DNA of 64,000 nucleotides, taken from assembly GCF_026343185.1 (NCBI RefSeq), contig NZ_JAPEMA010000001.1, forward strand, positions 558,001 to 622,000. The letters are read 5' to 3'. The position numbers and the translations under genes were made by a program. Origin of the DNA: Streptomyces sp. NBC_00091 (GTDB lineage Bacteria > Actinomycetota > Actinomycetes > Streptomycetales > Streptomycetaceae). Shown here piece by piece: positions 48,985 through 58,013 of this stretch (positions are counted from its first letter, which is position 1; every line of letters starts with the position of its first letter). A model generated the notes under the pieces. That model was not told where the DNA came from and did not search any database. It worked only from the letters and a program-made list of their open reading frames with translations.

Positions 48985-49032
48985 GTGCCGTCAGTCGTGC
49001 CGTCAGTCGTGCCGTCAGTCGTGCCGTCAGTC
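48985..49032. repeat. Four exact 12-bp tandem repeats over a gene end
   Basis: GTGCCGTCAGTC is repeated four times; the stop of the inositol monophosphatase gene (TGA at 49029-49027) lies in the last copy, so each upstream copy repeats that stop on the minus strand. Degenerate GTGCT/GTGCC runs precede it. Confidence 0.9.
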
Positions 49033-49830
49033 GTGCCAGGCTCCGGCTTCCTCCAGCAGCGGCTGGAGCGAGGCGAAGACCGCCGGGGAGGCCGCCAGCG
49101 CCAGTTCCCCCGAGGCCGGCTCGGAGGGCCGCCCGCCGGTCAGGGCCCCCGCCTCGCGGGCGATCAGCTCGCCCGCCGCGAGGTCCCAGGGGTTCAGCCC
49201 GCGCTCCCAGTACCCGTCGAGGCGCCCGGCCGCGACATCGCACAGGTCGAGCGCCGCCGAGCCGGCGCGCCGGATGTCCCGCACCAGCGGGATGATCTGC
49301 CGGGCGACCTCGGCCTGGTGGGCCCGCCGGGTCTGGACGTACCCGAACCCGGTGGCGACCAGCGCCTGGTCCAGCGGCACGTCCGCCCGGCACCCGAGCC
49401 GGCGCCCGCCCATCCAGGCCCCGCCGCCGAGCACCGCGTGGTACGTCTCCCCGCGCAGCGGCGCCGCCACGACGCCCACCACCGTCTCGCCCCGGTACTC
49501 GGCCGCGATGGACACGCCCCAGCCGGGCAGCCCGTAGAGGTAGTTCACGGTGCCGTCCAGCGGGTCGACGACCCAGCGCACCCCGCTCGTGCCCGGTACG
49601 TCCGCGCCCTCCTCGCCCAGCAGCCCGTCCTCGGGCCGCCGCTCGGCGAGGATGCCGGTGATCAGCTTCTCGGCGGCGATGTCCATCTCGGTCACCACGT
49701 CGATCGGGCTGGTCTTCGTCGCGGCCACCGCCAGATCGGCCGGTCTCCCGTCGCGCAGCAGCTCCCCGGCCCGCCGGGCGGCCTCCAGGCCCACGTCCAG
49801 CAGTTCCGCCGTCAGCTCCGCAGAAATCAT
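49027..49830 (-). CDS. Inositol monophosphatase family protein (267 aa)
   Basis: Magnesium-dependent phosphatase of the inositol monophosphatase fold. Metal-binding motifs are GEEGAD near 73, VVDPLDGTVNYLYG near 87-100 and NPWDLAAGELIAREAG near 213-228. Substrates could be myo-inositol phosphate, or a related sugar or nucleotide phosphate. I chose ATG 49830 with an AAGGG site, over GTG 49833 next to it. It lies 15 bases after the ferrochelatase stop, so the two may be co-transcribed. The 3' end is made of 12-bp repeats. Confidence 0.92.
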   Translation of the reverse strand: MISAELTAELLDVGLEAARRAGELLRDGRPADLAVAATKTSPIDVVTEMDIAAEKLITGILAERRPEDGLLGEEGADVPGTSGVRWVVDPLDGTVNYLYGLPGWGVSIAAEYRGETVVGVVAAPLRGETYHAVLGGGAWMGGRRLGCRADVPLDQALVATGFGYVQTRRAHQAEVARQIIPLVRDIRRAGSAALDLCDVAAGRLDGYWERGLNPWDLAAGELIAREAGALTGGRPSEPASGELALAASPAVFASLQPLLEEAGAWHD

Positions 49831-49845
49831 CACGGTCCCTTTCCC

Positions 49846-51006
49846 CTACGCGTACGGGCTGTCCGCGCCCGCGGCCGCCGGCCGGGGCGTCCGCGCCGGG
49901 CAGCAGCCCACGGCGCACAGGTCGTGGCTCGGGCCGAGCAGGCCCAGCGCGCACCGCTCCACGGTGTCACCGCGCTCGGTGGCGGCCCGCTCCAGCACGA
50001 GGTCGCGCACGGCCGCCGCGAAGCGGGGGTCCGCACCGACCGTCGCCGACCGGGCGACGGGCAGGCCCAGTTCCGCGGCCTTGGCCGTGGCCTCGGTGTC
50101 GAGGTCGTACAGGACCTCCATGTGGTCCGAGACGAAGCCGATCGGCACCATCACCGCCGCCGGCGCCCCGGCCCCGTGCAGGGCCTCCAGGTGGTCGCAG
50201 ACGTCCGGCTCCAGCCAGGGGATGTGCGGGGCGCCGCTGCGGGACTGGTAGACCAGCTCCCAGGGCAGCCCGGTGCACGTCTGCGCCCGCACCGCGTCGG
50301 CGATCACCTTCGCGACGTCCAGGTGCTGCCTGACGTACGCCCCGCCCTCGCCGTGCTCCTCGGCCGGACCCGAGGTGTCGGCCGCGGCGTTCGGGATGGA
50401 GTGCGTGGTGAAGACCAGGTGCGCCCCGCCGCGCACTTCGGCCGGCAGGGAGTCCAGCGCGGCGAGCACCCCGTCGATCATGGGCTGCACGAAACCGGGG
50501 TGGTTGAAGTAGTGCCGCAGCTTGTCCACCCGGGGCAGCTCGGCCACGCCCTCCTCGGCGAGGGCGGCCAGCGCGTCGGCGAGGTTCTCGCGGTACTGGC
50601 GGCAGCCCGAGTACGAGGCGTAGGCGCTGGTCGCGAGGACGGCGATGCGGCGGCGGCCATCGGCGGCCATCTCCCGCAGCACGTCGGTCAGGTAGGGGGC
50701 CCAGTTCCGGTTGCCCCAGTACACCGGCAGGTCCAGCCCGTGCTCGGCGAAGTCCTTGCGCAGGGCGTCCAGCAGCTCGCGGTTCTGCCCGTTGATCGGG
50801 CTGACCCCGCCGAATCCGAAGTAGTGCTGCCCGACCTCCTTGAGCCGCTCGCGCGGGATGCCCCGCCCGCGGGTGACGTTCTCCAGGAACGGCACGACGT
50901 CGTCGGGGCCCTCGGGGCCGCCGAAGGACAGCAGCAGCAGGGCGTCGTAGGGGGCGGCGAGGGCTTCGGCCGCGGGCGCGTCGGGGGCACGGAGCTGGTC
51001 TGACAT
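49846..51006 (-). CDS. hemH: Ferrochelatase, actinobacterial type (386 aa)
   Basis: Inserts ferrous iron into the porphyrin late in haem synthesis; in actinobacteria the substrate is coproporphyrin III. Conserved segments are [28 protein letters not shown] near 24-50, [11 protein letters not shown] near 96, FTTHSIP near 213-219 (with the catalytic His) and [14 protein letters not shown] near 295. The tail has Cys residues in [19 protein letters not shown] near 352-370, the spacing seen in enzymes that hold a [2Fe-2S] cluster. ATG 51006. An iron-box-like palindrome lies 65 bases upstream, so iron control is likely. Confidence 0.95.
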   Translation of the reverse strand: MSDQLRAPDAPAAEALAAPYDALLLLSFGGPEGPDDVVPFLENVTRGRGIPRERLKEVGQHYFGFGGVSPINGQNRELLDALRKDFAEHGLDLPVYWGNRNWAPYLTDVLREMAADGRRRIAVLATSAYASYSGCRQYRENLADALAALAEEGVAELPRVDKLRHYFNHPGFVQPMIDGVLAALDSLPAEVRGGAHLVFTTHSIPNAAADTSGPAEEHGEGGAYVRQHLDVAKVIADAVRAQTCTGLPWELVYQSRSGAPHIPWLEPDVCDHLEALHGAGAPAAVMVPIGFVSDHMEVLYDLDTEATAKAAELGLPVARSATVGADPRFAAAVRDLVLERAATERGDTVERCALGLLGPSHDLCAVGCCPARTPRPAAAGADSPYA

Positions 51007-51070
51007 GCGTCGAATCCTGCCACCCGGCGTCTGCCGGGGAGAACCGGCCGGTCCGCATCACGGACACGGC

Positions 51071-51089
51071 GTAGGTAAGGTAACCCTAA
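51071..51089. promoter_or_regulatory. Iron-box-like site (DmdR/IdeR type)
   Basis: The 19 bases GTAGGTAAGGTAACCCTAA match the remembered consensus TTAGGTTAGGCTAACCTAA at 14 positions. It sits in the 168-base divergent gap between hemH and the MFS gene and could control either or both. Confidence 0.55.
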
Positions 51090-51174
51090 GTTCCACCGTT
51101 GATTTTTCCCCATGCGGGCGCCTTGTCGGCAGTCGTAACCTGTATGGGCCTATGCCGTCCCTTACGGAGCGACC

Positions 51175-52437
51175 TTGCCCAGTCCCTACCGCGCGATCTT
51201 CGCGGCCCCCGGCACCAAGGGGTTCAGCGCCGCCGGCCTCATAGGCCGGCTGCCGATCTCCATGGTGGGCGTCGGCATCCTCACGATGATCTCGGAGATC
51301 ACCGGACGCTACGCGATGGCCAGCGCCCTCACCGGCACCCTCGCCCTCGCCGCCGCCTTCGTCGGCCCCCTGGTCTCCCGGCTCGTGGACCAGTACGGGC
51401 AGCGGCGGGTGCTGCGCCCCGCGACCCTGATCTCCGTCGCCGCCGTCACCGCCCTGGTGCTCGCCGCGGCGAACGGCCTCCCCGACTGGACGCTCTTCGT
51501 GTGCGCCGCCGTCGCGGGCTGCGTACCGAGCGTCGGCTCGATGGTCCGCGCCCGCTGGACCGTGCTCTACCGCGACTCCCCGCGCGAGCTGCACACCGCG
51601 TACTCCTTCGAGTCCGTGGTGGACGAGGTCTGCTTCATCTTCGGCCCGATCCTCGCCATCGGGCTGTCCACCACCTGGTTCCCCGAGGCCGGGCCGGTGA
51701 TCGCGGCCGTCTGCCTGCTCGTCGGCGTCTGGCTGCTGACCGCGCAGCGCTCCACCGAGCCGGCCCCGCACCCGCGCGGCCGGGACGCGGACCGCGCCTC
51801 GGCCCTGCGCGCCCCCGGCCTCCAGGTGCTGACGGCCACCTTCGTGGCGACCGGCGCGATCTTCGGGTCCATCGACGTGTCCACCCTGGCCTTCGCCGAG
51901 GAGCAGGGGCACAAGGCCGCGGCCAGCTTCATCCTGGCCATCTGGGCGGCCGGATCCTGCCTGGCCGGCATCGTCTTCGGCCTGCTCCACCTCAAGGGCC
52001 GGACCGAACGCCGCTGGGTACTGGGCATATGTGCGATGGCCGTGAGTATGATCCCCCTCCTACTGGCCGGGAACCTTCCGTTTCTGGCCGTGGCGCTCTT
52101 CGTCTCGGGCCTCGCCATCGCTCCCACGATGATCACCACGATGGCCCTGATCGAAGCGCACGTACCACGCGCGAAGCTCACCGAGGGCATGACCTGGATC
52201 AGCACCGGCCTGGCGGTCGGGGTGGCGGTCGGCTCCTCGGTGACCGGTCTGGTCATCGACGCCGCCGGGGCCCAGCGCGGGTTCGTCGTCTCGATCTCCT
52301 CGGGAGTGGCCGCGGCGGCGGTGGCGTTCGCGGGTTACCGCCGGCTGACGAGGCCGGCGCAAGGGGAGGAGCCTGCCAGCGATGGCGACGTCGGGGACAG
52401 CAACAACAGCGAAGAACGGACCGGCCGCGTGGCGTAA
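51175..52437 (+). CDS. MFS transporter (420 aa)
   Basis: Membrane transporter with about 12 helices. The loop 2-3 segment reads RLVDQYGQRRVLRP near 75, a variant of the MFS signature. Relatives are drug or metabolite exporters. It uses a TTG start at 51175 with a GGAG site, and the sequence has no better start. It diverges from hemH across an iron-box-like site, so export of an iron-related metabolite is one possibility. Its 3' end overlaps the next gene by 56 bases. The C terminus is a charged disordered tail. Confidence 0.9.
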   Translation: MPSPYRAIFAAPGTKGFSAAGLIGRLPISMVGVGILTMISEITGRYAMASALTGTLALAAAFVGPLVSRLVDQYGQRRVLRPATLISVAAVTALVLAAANGLPDWTLFVCAAVAGCVPSVGSMVRARWTVLYRDSPRELHTAYSFESVVDEVCFIFGPILAIGLSTTWFPEAGPVIAAVCLLVGVWLLTAQRSTEPAPHPRGRDADRASALRAPGLQVLTATFVATGAIFGSIDVSTLAFAEEQGHKAAASFILAIWAAGSCLAGIVFGLLHLKGRTERRWVLGICAMAVSMIPLLLAGNLPFLAVALFVSGLAIAPTMITTMALIEAHVPRAKLTEGMTWISTGLAVGVAVGSSVTGLVIDAAGAQRGFVVSISSGVAAAAVAFAGYRRLTRPAQGEEPASDGDVGDSNNSEERTGRVA

Positions 52438-53716
52438 CTGGGCGGGCAACGTCAGCGCCACGCCCACGCGCGTGGTGACCCCGGCCTCGGTCGGGGAGCT
52501 CCAGGAGGTGGTACGCCGGGCCGCCGAGGAGGGGCTGCGGGTGAAGGCGGTCGGCACCGGCCACTCCTTCACCGCGGCGGCGGCGACGGACGGGGTGCTC
52601 GTACGGCCTCAGGCGCTGACCGGGATCCTGTCGGTCGACCGGGCCGCCGGCACCGTGACGGTGGCGGCCGGCACCGTCCTGGAGGACCTGAACCGGGACC
52701 TGGCCCGCCAGGGCCTCTCGCTCACGAACATGGGCGACATCATGGAGCAGACGGTCTCCGGCGCCACCAGCACGGGCACCCACGGCACCGGCCGCGACTC
52801 GGCCTCCATCGCCGCCCAGATCCGCGCGCTGGAGCTGGTCACCGCGGACGGCCGGCTGACGACCTGCTCCGAGAAGGAGAATCCCGAGGTCTTCGCCGCC
52901 GCCCGGCTCGGCATCGGAGCCCTGGGCATCGTCACCTCCATCACCTTCGCGGTGGAGCCGCTCTTCTTCCTGACCGCCCGTGAGGAGCCGATGCGCTTCG
53001 ACCAGGTGGCATCCGAGTTCGACCAGCACGTCGCGGAGAACGAGCACTTCGAGTTCTACTGGTTCCCGCACACCGGCAACTGCAACACCAAGCGCAACAA
53101 CCGCAGCCAGGGCCCCGCCGCCCCGCCCGGCCCGGTCAGCGCCTGGGTCGAGGACGAACTGCTGTCCAACGGTCTCTTCCAGGCCGTCAACTCCCTGGGC
53201 CGCGCGGTCCCGGCGGCCATCCCCTCCATCGCCCGCCTCGCCAGCCGCGCCCTGTCGGCGCGTACGTACACGGACATCCCGTACAAGGTGTTCACCAGCC
53301 CGCGCCGGGTGCGGTTCGTGGAGATGGAGTACGCCCTTCCGCGCGAGCGGGCCATCGAGGCCCTGCGGGAGCTCAAGGCGATGGTCGGCCGCTCCCCCCT
53401 GCGGATCAGCTTCCCGGTGGAGGTGCGGACGGCTCCGGCGGACGACATCACGCTGTCCACGGCCTCGGGGCGGGACACGGCCTACATCGCGGTGCACATG
53501 TACAAGGGCACCCCGTACCAGGCCTACTTCACGGCGGCCGAGCGGATCTTCACCGCCCACGGGGGACGGCCGCACTGGGGCAAGGTGCACACCCGGGACG
53601 CGGAGTACCTCGCCGGGGCCTACCCGCGCTTCGGCGAGTTCACCGCGCTGCGGGACCGGCTGGACCCGGACCGGCTGTTCGGCAACGACTACCTGAGGCG
53701 GGTCCTCGGGGGCTGA
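52382..53716 (+). CDS. FAD-linked sugar-1,4-lactone oxidase (444 aa)
   Basis: Oxidoreductase of the vanillyl-alcohol-oxidase fold. An FAD-binding half comes first, with VKAVGTGHSFTAAAATDGVLV near 53-73 and NMGDIMEQTVSGATSTGTHGTG near 115-136. A C-terminal D-arabinono-1,4-lactone-oxidase type half follows, ending with the typical PHWGKVH near 398. It oxidises aldono-lactones or alditols; the precise substrate is unknown. ATG 52382 lies 56 bases inside the MFS gene, so the two are coupled. No signal peptide is visible. Confidence 0.9.
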   Translation: MATSGTATTAKNGPAAWRNWAGNVSATPTRVVTPASVGELQEVVRRAAEEGLRVKAVGTGHSFTAAAATDGVLVRPQALTGILSVDRAAGTVTVAAGTVLEDLNRDLARQGLSLTNMGDIMEQTVSGATSTGTHGTGRDSASIAAQIRALELVTADGRLTTCSEKENPEVFAAARLGIGALGIVTSITFAVEPLFFLTAREEPMRFDQVASEFDQHVAENEHFEFYWFPHTGNCNTKRNNRSQGPAAPPGPVSAWVEDELLSNGLFQAVNSLGRAVPAAIPSIARLASRALSARTYTDIPYKVFTSPRRVRFVEMEYALPRERAIEALRELKAMVGRSPLRISFPVEVRTAPADDITLSTASGRDTAYIAVHMYKGTPYQAYFTAAERIFTAHGGRPHWGKVHTRDAEYLAGAYPRFGEFTALRDRLDPDRLFGNDYLRRVLGG

Positions 53717-53723
53717 CCCCCGC

Positions 53724-54560
53724 TCAGGGGGCGCCGCCCCCCTGCTCCTGGCCGCCCGCGCCCGGGGTGGCCCCGCCGCTCGCTCCCGGGGTGGGGCCTG
53801 CGGTCGGGGTGTGCCCAGAGGGCGACGGGCCGGGGGTGGGCTCCCCCGAACCGGAGGCGGTGGGGGCGGGGCTCTGGCCGCCCTGCGAGCGGGAGGGGCT
53901 CGGGGAGGTCCCGGGGTCCGGGGTCTTCCCGTCCTTCCCGCCGCGCTCGGCCTCCTGCTCCGGCCGGCCCTCCCGGTCCTTGCCGCCCTTGCCGGCCTTC
54001 TCCGGGCGGGTCTGCGGCGGGGCGCCCTTGTGGTCGGGGGCCGTACGGGAGCCGGCCGACAGCAGGGTGCGGCCGTCGCTGCTGACCGAGGTGCCCGCGA
54101 AGGCCTCGTACGCCCCGAGGCCTCCGACGGCGAGGGCGAAGGCCGCCGCGGAGGCCACCGCCGTGCGCTTCCAGCCCCGTACGCGGGTGCCGTGCACGGT
54201 GGCCTCGCCGAACTCCCCGGGCGGCGCGGCCGCGGGCCCCGGCCCGGCTTCCGGCGACGGCACCTGACGGGCCCTGGGGCGGGCGCTCTCGCGCAGCTGG
54301 TCCCCGGTGCGCCGGAAGACGTGCTGGATCACGGGCCCGCCGGCGGTGGCCACCACGCTGACCACGCCGGCGCCGAGGATCGTCCCGTACACGCCCATCT
54401 TCGAGGCGAGCAGGGCCGCCGCGACGGTGGCGAGGGAGCTGCCCGCGACCTGGGTCACGCTCAGGTCCAGCTTCTTGCGCCGCGGCTCCTCCGGATTCGC
54501 CGTACCGTCCGGGTTCGCCGTACCGTCCGCCCGGGCTTCCTTCGCCGTGTTCTGACCCAT
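53724..54560 (-). CDS. Membrane protein with Pro/Gly-rich outer tail (278 aa)
   Basis: Not a recognised family. Residues about 30-90 hold a hydrophobic region (SSLATVAAALLASKMGVYGTILGAGVVSVVATAGGPVIQHVF) and a second helix lies near 145-160 (TAVASAAAFALAVGGLGAYEAF). The last 110 residues are disordered and rich in Pro, Ser, Gly and Lys, probably crossing or binding the wall. I chose ATG 54560 with a GGGG site over ATG 54566. An N-terminal NPDGTANP duplication is present. Its gene is convergent with the lactone oxidase. Confidence 0.78.
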   Translation of the reverse strand: MGQNTAKEARADGTANPDGTANPEEPRRKKLDLSVTQVAGSSLATVAAALLASKMGVYGTILGAGVVSVVATAGGPVIQHVFRRTGDQLRESARPRARQVPSPEAGPGPAAAPPGEFGEATVHGTRVRGWKRTAVASAAAFALAVGGLGAYEAFAGTSVSSDGRTLLSAGSRTAPDHKGAPPQTRPEKAGKGGKDREGRPEQEAERGGKDGKTPDPGTSPSPSRSQGGQSPAPTASGSGEPTPGPSPSGHTPTAGPTPGASGGATPGAGGQEQGGGAP

Positions 54561-55099
54561 CGCCATCCCCTGCGTGTCCCGCCTCTCGCGCCTCTCCTCT
54601 TCCTGCAGTTACCGACCCCTGAGCGAAACGGAAAGTTCCGTTTCTGCGGATTCTGTGAAGCAGGACACCCGAAAACGAGCGCGTACGCAGGTGGATCCGG
54701 AAATGGACCTGATTCCGGGCAGCCCAACTCGCGCCGCCCGGGACAAGTTCGGCGGCGCGGCGGTCCACCCGGGTGGCCCGAATGGAGTACTGTGACGAGC
54801 CCTGGGACCGTCCTTCCTTGCGGATGTCCGGACCCCGGGAGAGGGGGCCGGCTGATGGAGAAGCGGCACTCAAGACCGGTGATGCCGCGGTATCGCACGG
54901 GCTCCTGCTGCGCACAGTAACCACTCGGTCACTGTGCGTGCCCAACAGGTAACCGTGCCATAACGTCGATCAAGGGCGCATGCCCGACACGCCGGTTTAA
55001 CTCGGCAAGGTTGTGGCAGGCTGCACCCGGGCAGGCCACACTCGACTAGCGGAAGCAGCGACGCACGTGACGTCGGCAGGCACCACCCGGGAGGTCCCC
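54561..55099. other. 539-base gap upstream of sepH
   Basis: No strong gene is seen. A possible 42-residue plus-strand reading frame (54792-54920, GTG start after GGAG) ends RTGSCCAQ. The rest presumably holds the divergent promoters of the membrane-protein gene and sepH. Codon use is less biased here than in neighbouring genes. Confidence 0.6.
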
Positions 55100-56131
55100 A
55101 TGCCCGAACTGCGTGTCGTGGCCGTCTCAAATGACGGCACACGACTGGTGCTCAAGGCTGCCGACAGCACGGAGTACACGCTTCCGATCGACGAGCGGCT
55201 GCGGGCTGCCGTACGCAACGACCGCGCGCGCCTGAACCAGATCGAGATCGAGGTGGAGAGCCACCTCCGCCCCCGCGACATCCAGGCCCGCATACGGGCC
55301 GGTGCCTCCGCGGAGGAGGTCGCGCAGCTCGCCGGCATCCCGGTCGACCGGGTACGCCGCTTCGAGGGTCCCGTGCTGGCCGAGCGCGCCTTCATGGCGG
55401 AGCGGGCCCGCAAGACCCCCGTACGCCGCCCCGGCGAGAACACCGGGCCGCAGCTCGGGGAGGCCGTGCAGGAGCGCCTCACGCTGCGCGGGGCCGACAA
55501 GGACTCCGTGCTGTGGGACTCCTGGCGCCGCGACGACGGCACCTGGGAGGTCCTGCTCGTCTACCGGGTGGCCGCCGAACCGCACTCGGCGAGCTGGACG
55601 TACGACCCGCCGCGCCGGCTGGTCGTCGCGGTGGACGACGAGGCCCGCTCCCTGATCGGCGAGGCCGACGACCTGCCGTCGACCCCCGAGCCGAGCTTCC
55701 CCTTCGTGCCGAGGATCGCCCGGCTGCCGCGGGACCGGCCGCTGGACCGCGCGCTCGACCGGCAGCTGGAACGGCCCGAGAGCCGGCCCGCCCCGCCGCC
55801 CGCGCCGGAGCCCGAGGAGGAACGGGACACGCTGACCAGCCTGCTGGAGGCGGTGCCGAGCTTCCGGGGCGACCTGGTGGTCCCGGACCGTACCGAGGCG
55901 CCCGCCGAGGAGTCCGAGACCGAGGAGCCCCCGGCCGCGGCGGCATCGGCCGGCGCCGGTGCGGCGTACGCGGACGTACTCATGCCGCGCACGGTGGCGG
56001 GCCACCGCGAGCGGCTGACCGGCACCACCGACCGCCAGGCCGAGGCCGACGGGGTCCGGCCGGGGCGCCGGGCCGCGGTGCCCAGCTGGGACGAGATCGT
56101 CTTCGGCACCCGGCGCAAGAAACAGGAGTAG
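55100..56131 (+). CDS. sepH: SepH cell-division regulator (343 aa)
   Basis: Actinobacterial cell-division protein that binds FtsZ and promotes its assembly at division septa. The N-terminal DUF3071 domain (about 1-170) contains a helix-turn-helix-like part (RPRDIQARIRAGASAEEVAQLAGIPVDRVRRFEGPVLAERAF near 53-95). The long Pro/Glu-rich linker and short conserved C terminus (SWDEIVFGTRRK) are typical. ATG 55100 follows GGGAGG. Length is close to that of the known Streptomyces protein. It is convergent with the sulfurtransferase gene, with a hairpin between. Confidence 0.94.
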   Translation: MPELRVVAVSNDGTRLVLKAADSTEYTLPIDERLRAAVRNDRARLNQIEIEVESHLRPRDIQARIRAGASAEEVAQLAGIPVDRVRRFEGPVLAERAFMAERARKTPVRRPGENTGPQLGEAVQERLTLRGADKDSVLWDSWRRDDGTWEVLLVYRVAAEPHSASWTYDPPRRLVVAVDDEARSLIGEADDLPSTPEPSFPFVPRIARLPRDRPLDRALDRQLERPESRPAPPPAPEPEEERDTLTSLLEAVPSFRGDLVVPDRTEAPAEESETEEPPAAAASAGAGAAYADVLMPRTVAGHRERLTGTTDRQAEADGVRPGRRAAVPSWDEIVFGTRRKKQE

Positions 56132-56158
56132 CGGCAGAGCAGCGGCAGGAGCGGCCGT

Positions 56159-56186
56159 CCGGTGGCCCCCCGAGGGGTGCCACCGG
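56159..56186. terminator. Hairpin between sepH and the sulfurtransferase gene
   Basis: Arms CCGGTGGC (56159-56166) and GCCACCGG (56179-56186), extended by C-rich/G-rich pairs across a small bulge. It is placed for bidirectional termination of convergent genes. Confidence 0.65.
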
Positions 56187-56214
56187 CTGCCGCCGCGTCA
56201 GGCGCCCGGGCCCG

Positions 56215-57048
56215 TCAGGGGTTCGGGCCCGTGGCCACGGGGCGCTCCGGGTCCGAGGACCACTGCGACCAGCTGCCGGCGTAGAGGGCGGCGGGGATGC
56301 CCGCCACCGCGAGCGCGAGCACCTCGTGCGCTCCGGAGACGCCCGAACCGCAGTACACACCCACCTCGGTGTCCCCCGAGGCACCCAACTCCGCGAACCG
56401 GGCGCGCAGTTCCCCGGCCGGCCGGAAGAGTCCGCCCGGGCCGACGTTCTCCGTGGTCGGGGCCGACACCGCGCCCGGGATGTGCCCGCCGACCCGGTCG
56501 ATCGGCTCGACCTCGCCGCGGTAGCGCTCCCCCGCCCGCGCGTCGAGCAGCAGTCCCGAGCGGGCCAGTGCCGCCGCCTCGTCGGCGTCCAGCAGCCCCA
56601 GCGCCCCGGGGTTTGGCTTGAAATCGCCCTCGTCCGGTGTCGGTGCGTGGGCAGTCACCGCGCCGCCCGCCGCCGTCCACGCGGCCAGGCCGCCGTCAAG
56701 TACGCGCACCGCCGGGTGGCCCGTCCAGCGCAGCAGCCACCAGGCGCGGGCGGCCGCCCAGCCCTGACCGCCGTCGTACACGACCACCGGTTCGCCGGCG
56801 CGCACCCCGGCCCGGCGCATCACGGCGCCGAAGGCCTCCGGGTCGGGCAGCGGGTGGCGGCCGCCGGCCCCCGGCGGACCTGCCAGTTCGCGGTCGAGGT
56901 CGACGTACACGGCGCCGGGCAGGTGCCCGGCCTCGTAGGCGGGGCGCTGGTCGGGGCCGCCCAGCTGCCAGCGGACGTCCAGGAGCACCGGCGGCCGGGG
57001 AGCGGCCAGCTCGCTCATCAGTTCGGAGGCCGAGAGGATCGCAGTCAT
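56215..57048 (-). CDS. sseA: Thiosulfate/mercaptopyruvate sulfurtransferase (277 aa)
   Basis: Two-domain rhodanese that transfers sulfane sulfur from thiosulfate or 3-mercaptopyruvate to acceptors such as cyanide or thiols. The inactive N-terminal rhodanese repeat (about 5-125) has RWQLGGPDQRPAYEAGHLPGAVYVDLD, and the active C-terminal repeat ends with the catalytic loop CGSGVSGAHEVLAL near 236, where Cys is the nucleophile. ATG 57048 follows GGAAG. Cytoplasmic. The 176-base gap before the VOC gene shows nothing else. Confidence 0.94.
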   Translation of the reverse strand: MTAILSASELMSELAAPRPPVLLDVRWQLGGPDQRPAYEAGHLPGAVYVDLDRELAGPPGAGGRHPLPDPEAFGAVMRRAGVRAGEPVVVYDGGQGWAAARAWWLLRWTGHPAVRVLDGGLAAWTAAGGAVTAHAPTPDEGDFKPNPGALGLLDADEAAALARSGLLLDARAGERYRGEVEPIDRVGGHIPGAVSAPTTENVGPGGLFRPAGELRARFAELGASGDTEVGVYCGSGVSGAHEVLALAVAGIPAALYAGSWSQWSSDPERPVATGPNP

Positions 57049-57224
57049 GGGCCCATCTTCCTCCCCACCCTCGAACCCGTGTAACAAGCCGGACATCGAC
57101 GGGCCGCAGTGATTCGGTCATCTCTGTTCCGCGCCCCGATCATGCGGCCGGTCGGGACGCGCCGGGTGCCGCGGAGTGGAAGCATCTGCGGGGAACAGGG
57201 ACACGACGGCAGGAGACGGCTGAC

Positions 57225-58013
57225 ATGACGGAGGCAGCGGGGGCTTCGCGGCTCGCGCCCGGCACACCGTGCTGGGAGAGCCTGATGGTGCACGGCCTCG
57301 GGAGCACGGAGGACTTCTACGCCGACCTCTTCGGCTGGGAGTACGAGCCCGGCCCCACCCAGCTCGGCCCGGGCGTCCGGGCGTTCCTCGACGGCGTGGA
57401 GGTCGCCGGCATCGGCGAGATGCCGCCGGACCGCCACCTTCCGGTGGCGTGGACCACGTATTTCGCCACCGACGACGCCGACTGCACCGCGGAGGCGATC
57501 CGGTCCTGCGGGGGCACGGTCGCGGTGGGCCCGCTCGACGCGGGGGCGGCGGGCCGGATGGCGATCTGCTCCGACCCGCTGGGCGCGATCTTCGGGATCT
57601 GGCAGACCGACGGGCACCTGGGCGCCCGTCGGACGGGGGTGGCGGGCACCCCGGTGTGGAACGAGCTGGTCACCCAGGACACCTCGACGGTGGGCAAGTT
57701 CTACCAGCACGTCTTCGGCCACGAGGCCGAGCGGCACCCGGCGGCCTCCGCCGACTTCGACTACCTGACCCTGCGCCTGGACGGCCGGCCGGTCGCCGCG
57801 GTGCACGGGGTCGGCCGGTCGCTGCCGCACGACCGGGGGCCGCACTGGATGACGTACTTCGAGGTGGAGGACCCCGACCTGGCGGCCGCCCGGGTGACCG
57901 AGCTGGGCGGCCGGGTCCTCACCCCGCCCCGGGAGCGGATCACGGGCCGGCTGGCCCTGGTCGCGGACCCGGAGGGAGCGGTCTTCGCCCTGCTGCGGAC
58001 GGCCTCGGCCTAG
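57225..58013 (+). CDS. Two-domain VOC (glyoxalase/bleomycin-resistance fold) protein (262 aa)
   Basis: Contains two vicinal-oxygen-chelate domains in tandem (about 14-130 and 143-260), each with the characteristic PCWESLMVHGLGSTEDFYADLFGWEYE and PVWNELVTQDTSTVGKFYQHVFGHEAE openings. Such proteins include lyases, dioxygenases and drug-binding proteins; the substrate is not known. ATG 57225 follows GGAGAC. Its TAG stop overlaps the TAG stop of the convergent GDSL hydrolase gene in a shared CTAG, so their 3' ends overlap by four bases. Confidence 0.9.
   Translation: MTEAAGASRLAPGTPCWESLMVHGLGSTEDFYADLFGWEYEPGPTQLGPGVRAFLDGVEVAGIGEMPPDRHLPVAWTTYFATDDADCTAEAIRSCGGTVAVGPLDAGAAGRMAICSDPLGAIFGIWQTDGHLGARRTGVAGTPVWNELVTQDTSTVGKFYQHVFGHEAERHPAASADFDYLTLRLDGRPVAAVHGVGRSLPHDRGPHWMTYFEVEDPDLAAARVTELGGRVLTPPRERITGRLALVADPEGAVFALLRTASA

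Noticed and set aside
44821..49032. CRISPR array at the 15-bp or 12-bp tandem repeats
   Set aside because: The units are adjacent with no spacers and are much too short; no cas genes are in the window.
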